Source: Gammaproteobacteria bacterium (GTDB lineage Bacteria > Pseudomonadota > Gammaproteobacteria > DSM-19610). Taken from it: a DNA stretch of 5,686 nt. The notes under the pieces were generated by a model. It ran no database searches, was not told the DNA's origin, and was given only the letters and a program-made list of their open reading frames with translations. Position 1 is the first letter of the stretch. The number at the start of each line of letters is the position of its first letter. This document shows positions 1 to 5,686 of this stretch, in pieces. The stretch lies in assembly GCA_030618475.1 (NCBI GenBank), contig JAUXDG010000194.1, forward strand, positions 1 through 5,686, given 5' to 3'. The position numbers were made by a program, and so were the translations under genes.

Positions 1-2357
1 AACTCGGCCAGACGTGTCTGCACCCGGCTGTTGAAAGTCGTTTGCGGGAACAGGCCCTGTTCGTCCGCTTTGCCGGCTGACATACCGGTCAGCAATTCAA
101 TGGCTTCATCGACCGTCGCAACCGCATAAATCGAAAATTGACCGGTCCTGGCAGCCTCAATCACATCGTCGCGCAACATCATGTGTTCGACGTTGGCGGC
201 CGGGATAATGGCACCTTGCAGTCCGTTCAGTCCACGCTGTTTACAGATATCGTAAAAGCCCTCTATCTTATCGTTCACCCCGCCGACGGCCTGGACCTTG
301 CCAAGCTGGCTGACAGAGCCGGTGACACCGAGCGACTGCCTGACAGGGACATCAGCCAGCGATGACAGCAGGGCACAGAGTTCCGCCAGTGAGGCGCTGT
401 CGCCCTCCACGCCGCCGTAGGATTGCTCGAAAGCCAGGCTGGCAGCCAGGGACAGGGGAATATTGCGGGAATAACGCGCGCCCAGAAAGCTGGTTAGAAT
501 GAACACACCCTTGGAATGGATCGGGCCACCAAGCTCGCTCTCGCGTTCGATATCGACCATTTCACCTTCACCGAGCCGGGTCGTGGCCGTGATACGTATC
601 GGGGCGCCATAACTGAAATTACCGAGTGCGATAACGCTCATGCCATTCACCTGACCGACCACGCTACCTTCGCAGTCGATCATCACCGTGCCGCGCTGAA
701 TCGATTCGTACAGGTGGTCGCGTGAGCGGCTGTTGCGTACGATTTCTGCATCCCTGGCCTGCTGTATGTTGGCTGCCGTCACCGTCTCATGCCCGTCTTC
801 ACCGGCAAAATAGTTTGCCTGTTGTAGCAGGTCGGCGATGCTGCGCACATGCATCGACAGCTTGCGCGAGTCCTCGGCCTGTCGCATGCTGAACTGGATG
901 ATGGCGGCAACGGCGCCACGATCGAAGGGACGCAACCCGTCTTTGCGCGCCAGGGTCGCAATCAGGCGTGCGTATAACAGGTCGGTTTCAGGGGAATGCT
1001 CCATTGTCATATCGAAATCGGCCGCCACTTTGAACAACTCGGCAAATTCCGGGTCGAATTCGTATAACAGGTAATACAGCAAGCGGTCGCCAAGCAGGAC
1101 CACTTTGATTTCCAGCGGTATCGGTTCCGGTTCCAGCGATACCGTGCTCACCAGGCTCAGCATCTGCGCCAGCGATTCGATTCGGATCGCACCGGTCAGA
1201 AGGATACGTTTGAGGCCTTCCCACGCATAGGGTTGAGTCAACAGCTTGCTCGCATCCAGTATCAGATAGCCACCGTTCGCCAGCTGCAAGGCACCCGGTT
1301 TGATCTGGGTAAAGTCAGTAATCAGTGTGCCATACTGAATGGTGTGTTCAATGCGTCCAAGCAGGGCGGCAAGGCTCGGGTTGTCTTCGTATATGACAGG
1401 TGCCGATTTGCGCTTGCTGTTATCCACCAGCAGATTGACCTGGTAGCGTCGCGGCAGGCGGCCGGGGCTCAGCATTTCCTGTTTCCTGTCGCTGTTTTCC
1501 GGCTGCTTACGGAAAGCATCGACATTAACGACGATGTCGTCCCGCACACCATCGAGATAGTGCAACACCGGCGCCAGATCCTGGTACGATTCTTCCAGCA
1601 CATGGATAATGCCGTTCACCGTCATTGTGGTGGTCTTCTCGTTGAGCTTTTTGACTCGGGCCTGTGACTCCCGTTGCCATTGGGGGATGCGTTGATCCAG
1701 TATGTCCTGCAGTTGGCGCTGCAAGGCATTGATCGCTGCCTCGATGCGCTTGCGCTCGGCTTCCGACAATTTTTCAAATTTATCGGTAGCGATGACATGA
1801 TCCTTATGTAGAGGCTCAAAGGTGAATCGCCCTGATCGCTGAATGAAGTTGATATCCTGACGTTCTGCCTCCTGCTGCAGCTGTGCGAATGCGTCCCGTT
1901 GCTGTTTTTCGAAGTCTTCTTCGATCTGGCGTAAGGACGCCATGTAATCATCACTGGCAAACGCCGCCGGGATCGCCACGCGCAATTGTTCAACCAGCCG
2001 CTGCATATCGCCCTGAAGTATCGAGCCGCGGCCGCTCGGCAGTTTCAGCAACTGTGGTTTGGCAGGCTGTTTGAAATTGTTAACGTAACACCAGTCGAAC
2101 AGGCTGGCGCCGGTTTGCGCGCGTTCCTCCAGCAGGTGGCGTACCGCCGCGTGCTTGCCGATGCCCGCTGGACCGAGCACATAGAGGTTATAACCGGGAT
2201 TCTGGATGCCGATGCCGAAGCGGATCGCATCAATGGCCCGACTCTGGCCGATGACGCCCGGGAGATCCTCGAGCTCGGCGCTTGTGGCAAAGGAAAACCG
2301 CTCCGGATCACACCGCTGGCACATGGCTTGTGGGGTTAATGGCCGTGCATTAGTCAT
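1..2357 (-). CDS. LonB-type ATP-dependent protease (AAA + Lon S16 protease), C-terminus cut by window edge
   Basis: I translated this frame by hand; it is open for 785 codons and leaves the window without a stop. The family (AAA_32 / Lon_C) comprises cytoplasmic ATP-driven serine proteases of roughly 800 residues, so only a short tail should be missing. Order seen: N-terminal motif CDP (residues 16-18) and GYNLYVLG leading to a Walker A loop GPAGIGKH (62-69); a long charged helical insertion with coiled-coil character (about 140-250); Walker B region GGYLILDA with D368; a sensor-like KVVLLGD; then the protease domain with GGPIHSKG, catalytic Ser654 in GDSAS and catalytic Lys697 in VNDKIEG. 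The Ser-Lys spacing of 43 equals that of E. coli Lon (679/722). Walker A ends in His instead of Ser/Thr. The ATG at 2357 is chosen because the family N-terminus aligns from there; no clear Shine-Dalgarno is visible, and ATG 2324 is an alternative. Natural substrates cannot be told from sequence. Confidence 0.95.
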   Translation of the reverse strand, partial: MTNARPLTPQAMCQRCDPERFSFATSAELEDLPGVIGQSRAIDAIRFGIGIQNPGYNLYVLGPAGIGKHAAVRHLLEERAQTGASLFDWCYVNNFKQPAKPQLLKLPSGRGSILQGDMQRLVEQLRVAIPAAFASDDYMASLRQIEEDFEKQQRDAFAQLQQEAERQDINFIQRSGRFTFEPLHKDHVIATDKFEKLSEAERKRIEAAINALQRQLQDILDQRIPQWQRESQARVKKLNEKTTTMTVNGIIHVLEESYQDLAPVLHYLDGVRDDIVVNVDAFRKQPENSDRKQEMLSPGRLPRRYQVNLLVDNSKRKSAPVIYEDNPSLAALLGRIEHTIQYGTLITDFTQIKPGALQLANGGYLILDASKLLTQPYAWEGLKRILLTGAIRIESLAQMLSLVSTVSLEPEPIPLEIKVVLLGDRLLYYLLYEFDPEFAELFKVAADFDMTMEHSPETDLLYARLIATLARKDGLRPFDRGAVAAIIQFSMRQAEDSRKLSMHVRSIADLLQQANYFAGEDGHETVTAANIQQARDAEIVRNSRSRDHLYESIQRGTVMIDCEGSVVGQVNGMSVIALGNFSYGAPIRITATTRLGEGEMVDIERESELGGPIHSKGVFILTSFLGARYSRNIPLSLAASLAFEQSYGGVEGDSASLAELCALLSSLADVPVRQSLGVTGSVSQLGKVQAVGGVNDKIEGFYDICKQRGLNGLQGAIIPAANVEHMMLRDDVIEAARTGQFSIYAVATVDEAIELLTGMSAGKADEQGLFPQTTFNSRVQTRLAE

Positions 2358-2382
2358 AAGGTTTTTTGTGGAAAAAGTTGAT

Positions 2383-2400
2383 GAATGACTATTGTCATTC
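2383..2400. promoter_or_regulatory. Perfect 7+7 inverted repeat upstream of the protease gene, possible operator
   Basis: GAATGAC and GTCATTC arms are separated by TATT, giving an 18-bp dyad 25 bases upstream of the protease start codon. On the minus strand a TAGAAT hexamer (2397-2402), one mismatch from the -10 consensus, overlaps its far arm, but no matching -35 is present. The size and symmetry suit a dimeric repressor site. It could also be a short hairpin in the 5' untranslated region of the protease transcript. No known regulator motif is recognised. Confidence 0.4.
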
Positions 2401-2417
2401 TAAACAATAACAAACCA

Positions 2418-2444
2418 TTGTTCCTGTTGTTCCTGTTGTTCCTG
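2418..2444. repeat. Three perfect tandem copies of a 9-mer (TTGTTCCTG)
   Basis: TTGTTCCTG occurs at 2418-2426, 2427-2435 and 2436-2444 without mismatch, in the noncoding divergent region between the protease and the proline-rich gene. It is in no gene I can support. Perfect short tandem copies usually mean slipped-strand duplication, so copy number may vary between strains. It could shift the spacing of regulatory sites on either side. Confidence 0.85.
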
Positions 2445-2515
2445 TATCCCGGCTCGAGACTGGCAGAATGGCATTTGGCGCTGAATGGGCTAAACTTAGT
2501 AATGGCGAAAGCATA

Positions 2516-2524
2516 GGGAGGTGA
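2516..2524 (+). promoter_or_regulatory. Very strong ribosome binding site for the proline-rich ORF
   Basis: GGGAGGTGA is complementary to the 16S anti-Shine-Dalgarno over nearly its full length, with the GGAGG core 6 bases before the ATG at 2528. This decides the start and is a main reason for believing that this low-complexity frame is translated. I find no convincing sigma-70 promoter upstream; TTGGCG then AGTAAT (2505 region) is only a weak candidate. Confidence 0.8.
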
Positions 2525-2527
2525 GTT

Positions 2528-2758
2528 ATGCCTGTCGTATTATCCGCTCAGACACTTTATGCCGGGGATCCGGAGGTTCCTCCTGCAACGCCGCCCGAAG
2601 TGCCACCACAACACCCCCCCGAAGTGCCCGCTGAGCCGGTGCCTGAGTCCGAACCGCCACCACCGCTGGAGGTGCCACCTGGCACACCGCCTGAAGTGCC
2701 GGCGACGACACCGCCCGAAACCCGGGTTAAAACTGTATCCCAGGGAGAGTCACAGTGA
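2528..2758 (+). CDS. Small proline-rich repeat protein (76 aa), function unknown
   Basis: Not recognised as a named family. After a 13-residue lead (MPVVLSAQTLYAG), residues 14-65 are built on an 8-residue period approximating P-P-E-V-P-x-x-T, and the last 11 residues are ordinary. I count 24 prolines in 76 residues, including a PPPP run at 43-46 (codons 2654-2665). All four proline codons are used, so the repeat is kept at the protein level and is not a recent DNA expansion. There is no clear signal peptide or membrane segment; the chain should be extended and polyproline-II-like. Support for translation: the excellent ribosome binding site and a GTGA overlap (2755-2758) with the deacylase gene downstream. 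Consecutive prolines are known to slow ribosomes and need EF-P, so it may act as a leader or coupling ORF as well as a protein; this is inference. A longer ORF lies antisense but looks like a shadow. Confidence 0.8.
   Translation: MPVVLSAQTLYAGDPEVPPATPPEVPPQHPPEVPAEPVPESEPPPPLEVPPGTPPEVPATTPPETRVKTVSQGESQ
2567..2722 (+). repeat. 24-nt periodic coding repeat (8-residue PPEVP unit, about 6.5 copies)
   Basis: In-register units begin at residues 14, 22, 30, 38, 46, 54 and 62 of the proline-rich protein. Units 1, 2, 3 and 6 carry PEVP at the same position, unit 5 has LEVP, unit 4 is the most degenerate (VPESEPPP), and the last is partial (PPET). The nucleotide copies have diverged while the residues are kept. 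A perfect 10-bp palindrome (AACCCGGGTT, 2719-2728) closes the repeat block. Confidence 0.85.
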
Positions 2759-3225
2759 CCATCGCCATGACCCAAGAGCGTTTTCTGGTGCAGCGGAAAG
2801 CGGAATACGATCTGTTGCTGCACCCGCATACCGGTTCCAGCCGGGAGACCGCGATAGCGGCCCATATTCCGGAAGACAATATTGCCAAGGCGGTCGTGGT
2901 CAAAGATGCGGCTGACTATGCCATGGTTATTATTCCTGCCGATCGCTGCTTGCAAATGGATGAGCTTCGCAAAGAACTCCAGCGGGACCTGCACTTGGCG
3001 ACTGAAGAGGAGATCACGCAACTGTTCAATGATTGCGAGCCCGGAGCAGTGCCGCCGCTGGGACCCGCCTATGGTGTCGAAACCCTGCTGGACGAGGCCC
3101 TGACCAGTCTCGACGATGTATATTTCGAAGCGGGAGACCATGAGCAGTTAGTGCATATCCGGGGAGAGGATTTTCAGGACCTGCTGCGTGGGGCGCGACG
3201 CGGTTACTACAGCCACGATAGTTGA
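2755..3225 (+). CDS. YbaK/EbsC family aminoacyl-tRNA deacylase domain protein
   Basis: A 156-residue single-domain protein of the tRNA_edit family (PF04073 type), cytoplasmic. Members hydrolyse mischarged aminoacyl-tRNAs; characterised ones include YbaK (Cys-tRNA-Pro) and ProXp-ala (Ala-tRNA-Pro). Seen here: HPHTGSSRETA (23-33), the conserved lysine in AKAVVVKD (K45), VIIPAD (58-63), the loop DCEPGAVPPLG (93-103) followed by AYG, and VYFEAGDHEQLVHI (122-135), close to the end. The substrate cannot be assigned, because this subfamily differs from classical YbaK. The GTG start at 2755 is preferred over ATG 2767: GGGAG (2743-2747) is well spaced for the GTG and too far from the ATG. The start overlaps the stop of the proline-rich ORF in GTGA, so translation is probably coupled. 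A 5-bp inverted repeat (ACTGT 2732-2736, ACAGT 2752-2756) brackets the ribosome binding site. Confidence 0.92.
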   Translation: MTIAMTQERFLVQRKAEYDLLLHPHTGSSRETAIAAHIPEDNIAKAVVVKDAADYAMVIIPADRCLQMDELRKELQRDLHLATEEEITQLFNDCEPGAVPPLGPAYGVETLLDEALTSLDDVYFEAGDHEQLVHIRGEDFQDLLRGARRGYYSHDS

Positions 3226-3278
3226 ATCGTCAGGCATCAGGACAATGCGTTGTGAATGGGTCTCCCGGGGACAAGTTC

Positions 3279-3296
3279 GCAGCCTGTCAAGGCGGC
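3279..3296 (+). terminator. Weak hairpin between convergent genes, possible terminator
   Basis: GCAGCCT and AGGCGGC can pair around a GTCA loop with one internal mismatch, followed on the plus strand by a T-rich but interrupted tract (CTTATTTCTCTT) that enters the end of the PEBP gene. It sits 54 bases after the deacylase stop, where a terminator is expected, but the lack of a clean U run makes this tentative. Confidence 0.25.
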
Positions 3297-3301
3297 TGAT
3301 A

Positions 3302-3868
3302 TCACTTATTTCTCTTCTGGTAGGTGCCGAGCAGTTCGCTCTGCGCCAGGACATGGCCTTTCATGGCGGATTCCACCTGCGCCTTGCTTGGCCTGTTTAG
3401 CCCCTCCAGCACGGTGTCCAGCGCATACAGCTTATGAAAATAACGGTGCCGACCCACCGGCGGACAGGGTCCGCCGTAGCCGGTCCGCTTCCAATCATTG
3501 ATGCCTTCTTCAGTCCCCGCGGACAGATCGGCTGTGGTGGCACTTTCGGGCAGACCGGAACTATCCGGCGGCAGATTGTAGAGCACCCAGTGTACCCAGG
3601 TCATTCGCGGCGCGGCCGGGTCGGGGGCGTCGGGATCGTCCACGATCAGAACCAGACTTCTGGTATCGGCGGGAATGCCATCCCACGCCAGTGGCGGCGC
3701 AATGTCATCCCCTTCGCAGGTGTACTTTGATGGGATCTCTCCGCCATTTGCAAAGGCCGGGGAATGAATGCGTAATACCATCTTTGACTCCTCTGCAACG
3801 AGTTCAGCGGCCATCAGGCAACCTGCAACAGCCAGAAAACAGGCATAAACAACTTTCCCGGCCAGCAC
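3302..3868 (-). CDS. YbhB/YbcL family PEBP (Raf kinase inhibitor-like) protein, start uncertain
   Basis: Phosphatidylethanolamine-binding-protein fold; the bacterial members' physiological role is poorly defined. Diagnostic motifs, numbered from the GTG at 3868: YTCEGDDIAPPL (49-60), VDDPDAPDP (76-84), TWVHWVLYNLP (90-100) with the pocket His93, and GYGGPCPPVGRHRYFHKLYA (130-149). The core domain is complete. Two starts compete. GTG 3868 gives 188 residues and adds a signal-peptide-like segment (K5, hydrophobic 6-21) containing VAGC (14-17), which fits a lipobox, or a signal peptidase I site near residue 25; it has no visible Shine-Dalgarno. ATG 3781 gives a 159-residue cytoplasmic form, the usual family length, with GAGGAG 6 bases upstream. 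It lies 121 bases downstream of the EF-hand gene (longer form) on the same strand, with no strong terminator between, so the two may be cotranscribed. Confidence 0.9.
   Translation of the reverse strand: MLAGKVVYACFLAVAGCLMAAELVAEESKMVLRIHSPAFANGGEIPSKYTCEGDDIAPPLAWDGIPADTRSLVLIVDDPDAPDPAAPRMTWVHWVLYNLPPDSSGLPESATTADLSAGTEEGINDWKRTGYGGPCPPVGRHRYFHKLYALDTVLEGLNRPSKAQVESAMKGHVLAQSELLGTYQKRNK
3788..3793 (-). promoter_or_regulatory. Internal ribosome binding site that would favour the short PEBP start
   Basis: GAGGAG on the minus strand, 6 bases before the ATG at 3781. If used, it gives a 159-residue protein without an export signal. It also encodes Glu-Glu in the longer reading, so it may be coincidental; both forms could be made. 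Confidence 0.45.
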
Positions 3869-3989
3869 TGATGCTGGTCGACAGTTCTGAGAATCCGGCG
3901 GGGCCGGGCATTTCGCGGCACCGGGCAGCAGGACCAGCAGGCGGCGGCCGATGAGAGCCGCGATCAGGATTTTTTCGACCCCGTGTTAA

Positions 3990-4271
3990 TTAGGGTGCAG
4001 CACCGATCCCGGCTTCTTCGCTCTCGAAGGCGCTGAACTCCGTGATATCCAGCTGGTTGTCGCTATTCTTGTCGATGATTATCCAGCGCTCTTCCAGATC
4101 TTTTCTGGCAGCGGCTTCCTTATTGCTGATGTAGCCATCGCCATCGGCGTCCAGGGCTTCGAACGTCGCGGGATTGTCTTCCGCGCCAACGGATGCGGAT
4201 AAAAACAGCGCTCCGGCAACCAGAACAGATCCGAACAGGTGCACACCAAGGGTTTGATATTTATTAGCCAT
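3990..4271 (-). CDS. Small exported EF-hand calcium-binding protein (93 aa)
   Basis: N-terminal signal peptide: K4, hydrophobic residues about 10-26, likely cleavage after SVGA (residue 30). The mature part of about 63 residues contains a pair of EF-hand loops. Loop 1, DADGDGYISNKE (41-52), is canonical with D at 1, 3 and 5, G at 6, I at 8 and E at 12. Loop 2, DKNSDNQLDITE (67-78), keeps the ligand positions, but Asn replaces the usual Gly at position 6. It is probably periplasmic, binding Ca2+ as a structural or buffering protein; no enzyme domain is present. The ATG at 4271 has AAGGAG (4279-4284) at good spacing and a TATAAT box about 55 bases upstream. It is the first gene of a possible two-gene unit with the PEBP gene. 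The partner or process it serves cannot be read from sequence. Confidence 0.9.
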   Translation of the reverse strand: MANKYQTLGVHLFGSVLVAGALFLSASVGAEDNPATFEALDADGDGYISNKEAAARKDLEERWIIIDKNSDNQLDITEFSAFESEEAGIGAAP

Positions 4272-4304
4272 CAGTCAGCTCCTTAATTTGTTGTGAAAAT
4301 TTTA

Positions 4305-4314
4305 AATTCGAATT
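4305..4314. promoter_or_regulatory. 10-bp AT-rich palindrome between promoter and EF-hand gene
   Basis: AATTCGAATT is a perfect dyad lying downstream of the TATAAT box and upstream of the EF-hand ribosome binding site, within the expected 5' untranslated region. It could be a repressor site, but short AT-rich palindromes arise easily by chance. Confidence 0.25.
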
Positions 4315-4326
4315 GCTACAGATAAG

Positions 4327-4332
4327 ATTATA
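4327..4332 (-). promoter_or_regulatory. Candidate sigma-70 -10 box for the EF-hand gene
   Basis: A perfect TATAAT on the minus strand, inside TGGTATATAAT. No good -35 hexamer lies 16-18 bases upstream; TTGCCA is present but 23 bases away. The upstream TGG could act with the overlapping TATATA as an extended -10. The local AT-rich stretch contrasts with the surrounding GC-rich genes, as expected for a promoter. The rest of the 4272-4526 gap shows no gene or strong terminator. Confidence 0.5.
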
Positions 4333-4526
4333 TACCATTTGGAAGCCTGCGTATTTGGCAAGGAGCAGGGAGACCATGCAACGCATGAAACTTGATAACA
4401 ATCATTACTAATGAACTGATCGTTCGAGACCGCCGCCGAGGCTAGGAGTGCCACCCTTCAGCACGATATCGCGGGCGGGGAGGCCGCTCCTGTGTCGGGT
4501 ATTTTTCCGGTCTAACATGAAAAAAA

Positions 4527-5686
4527 TTATTGGGCGAGATCAGGTTCACCGCAGTGGCGTAAGATGAATTTTCGACAGCGGTCGCGCATGCTTATCGCCA
4601 CATGCCAGCTGTCTTCCCCGGTTTCGTGCATAAACTCCGTCGGGTTGATGGGCGGACCGATGTCAACGCTGATCGAGCCGCGCTGCGGGAACCAGGACTC
4701 CGCTCGCAAGATGGAACGTGTGCCGCGGATCGCCACGGGGATAACGGCTGCGCCGGCTTGTGCGGCTACGCTGAAGGCGCCGAGGTGAAAGGGCATCAAG
4801 CCGGGCGTGCGGGTAAAAGTGCCTTCCGCAAAAAACACCAGAGCATGTCCCGCCTTCAGCACGTCGGAAAGGTGTCGGGTGTCGCGTACACTTTTACTGG
4901 TGTCGAAACGCTCAACAAACTCGGTGTGAATATGCTGCAAGGGCACGCGAACGATGAACGATTCGGCCAGTTCCGCCTTGGCAACAAAACGGAAATGCCT
5001 CGGCAACATCGCCACCAGTACATAGCTGTCCAGATAACTGGAGTGATTGGACACCAGGACATAAGGGCGCCCGTCTGCCGGCAGGTTTTCCAGGCCATTG
5101 AGCTTGACGGGCGTCGCGGTGGCCTTTGCCAGCAGTTGTGCGCACTTTTTCATGACGGCCCAGCGCATGGAAAAGTTCGGCAGCAGGGTGACAGATAACC
5201 AGACGACGGCTGCCAGTACACCGTACACCAGCCAGCAATAGCCGGCATAAGCGGCGGCTTTTGCATAGCGTGCCGAGCGCCGTATCTGCGGCGTGATGCT
5301 GGCCAGTGCCAGTCGTGCCACTTGCCAGCTTACGCTGCGATGGCCTTTGCCGATTCTGCCTTTTTCATAGATTTCACGACTTGCCGCACGGCGAATTTTA
5401 CCACTCGACGTTTTCAGCACTGTGCCGGGGGGCGCCAACACAATGTCATCCGGTGGTGCACCGAGCAGATCGGTCGCCAGCGCGTTGGTCTCGGCACGCA
5501 GCTTATCCAGTTCGGCTGTATCTTTACTTCGTGTCTCCGCCAGGACAATGAGTCGTTCCGTGCCTGACCTGGCGTCCTCACTGCCGAACACGGCGACACG
5601 GCCGGTGCGGATGCCGGGAATGAGGCCTACCGCTTCTTCCAGTTCATGGGGATAAATATTGCGTCCGGCACGGATGATAATGTCCT
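4527..5686 (-). CDS. Acyl-AMP ligase / PlsC acyltransferase fusion, N-terminus cut by window edge
   Basis: The frame is open from the right edge through 385 residues to TAA; a GTG at 5591 would be a false start because the ligase motif lies upstream of it. Visible residues 1-19 carry RAGRNIYPHELEEAV, the C-terminal-subdomain signature of adenylate-forming (ANL) acyl-CoA or acyl-AMP ligases, and KTSSGKIRR (about 91-99) holds the catalytic lysine K96. A hydrophobic segment (about 146-169) follows, then a PlsC/LPLAT domain: NHSSYLD (H214, D219, the HX4D catalytic motif), FFAEGT (284-289) and VIPVAIRG. The likely role is to activate a fatty acid and transfer an acyl group to a glycerol-phosphate lipid at the inner membrane, for lysophospholipid acylation or recycling. 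E. coli Aas has the reverse order (acyltransferase first). No carrier-protein domain lies between the two. The adenylation core is outside the window, so the acyl donor (CoA or ACP) is unknown. Confidence 0.93.
   Translation of the reverse strand, partial: DIIIRAGRNIYPHELEEAVGLIPGIRTGRVAVFGSEDARSGTERLIVLAETRSKDTAELDKLRAETNALATDLLGAPPDDIVLAPPGTVLKTSSGKIRRAASREIYEKGRIGKGHRSVSWQVARLALASITPQIRRSARYAKAAAYAGYCWLVYGVLAAVVWLSVTLLPNFSMRWAVMKKCAQLLAKATATPVKLNGLENLPADGRPYVLVSNHSSYLDSYVLVAMLPRHFRFVAKAELAESFIVRVPLQHIHTEFVERFDTSKSVRDTRHLSDVLKAGHALVFFAEGTFTRTPGLMPFHLGAFSVAAQAGAAVIPVAIRGTRSILRAESWFPQRGSISVDIGPPINPTEFMHETGEDSWHVAISMRDRCRKFILRHCGEPDLAQ

Noticed and set aside
1233..1667. A 144-codon plus-strand ORF.
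   Set aside because: It is antisense to the conserved AAA portion of the protease frame and resembles no family.
2557..3141. A 194-codon minus-strand ORF ending in a Gly/Ser-rich tail.
   Set aside because: It lies entirely antisense to the proline-rich and deacylase genes; its Gly-rich end is simply the complement of the CCN proline codons, and it has no recognisable domain.
4376..4411. An 11-codon plus-strand ORF preceded by purine-rich AGGAG and GGGAG.
   Set aside because: It is too short, has no supported promoter, and lies upstream of the EF-hand promoter on the opposite strand; nothing distinguishes it from chance.
4440..4500. A GGAG/CTCC hairpin in the GC-rich part of the 4272-4526 gap.
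   Set aside because: The stem is only four base pairs, with no T tract, so it does not support a terminator call.
4500..4535. A T run after the acyltransferase stop on the minus strand as an intrinsic terminator.
   Set aside because: Seven Ts follow the stop, but no adjacent stable hairpin precedes them.
4602..5198. A 198-codon plus-strand ORF.
   Set aside because: It is antisense to the PlsC domain, whose catalytic motifs are clear on the minus strand.

Overview
This window looks like a chromosomal segment of a gammaproteobacterium, probably an environmental lineage. The base composition is moderately GC-rich, the Shine-Dalgarno sites are strong, and every recognisable protein belongs to a family common in that class. 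Both ends of the window cut through genes. I see no mobile element, CRISPR array, tRNA or rRNA.

Layout. (1) Positions 1-2357, minus strand: a nearly complete LonB-type ATP-dependent protease that lacks only its C-terminal end. No open reading frame of this size would be reported by a tool that requires a stop codon, because the gene runs off the left edge. (2) Positions 2358-2527: a divergent intergenic region with a perfect 7+7 inverted repeat next to the protease start and three tandem copies of a 9-mer. (3) Positions 2528-3225, plus strand: a two-gene unit. A 76-residue protein made of an 8-residue proline-rich repeat overlaps by 4 bases a YbaK/EbsC-type aminoacyl-tRNA deacylase. (4) Positions 3302-4271, minus strand: a small exported EF-hand protein followed by a PEBP (YbhB/YbcL) family protein, possibly one transcript. 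(5) Positions 4527-5686, minus strand: the C-terminal part of a fusion of an acyl-adenylate-forming ligase and a PlsC-type lysophosphatidate acyltransferase, whose N-terminal part lies beyond the right edge.

How the genes relate. The protease and the deacylase are both quality-control functions (protein turnover and tRNA mischarging) and are divergently transcribed across a shared 170-base region. The most intriguing point is that a tRNA-editing family, whose best studied members act on tRNA-Pro, is translationally coupled to an upstream frame in which nearly half of the codons in the repeat region are proline. This suggests, but does not prove, that proline translation on the upstream frame tunes expression of the deacylase. 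The right-hand genes are envelope and lipid related and show no evident link to the left half.
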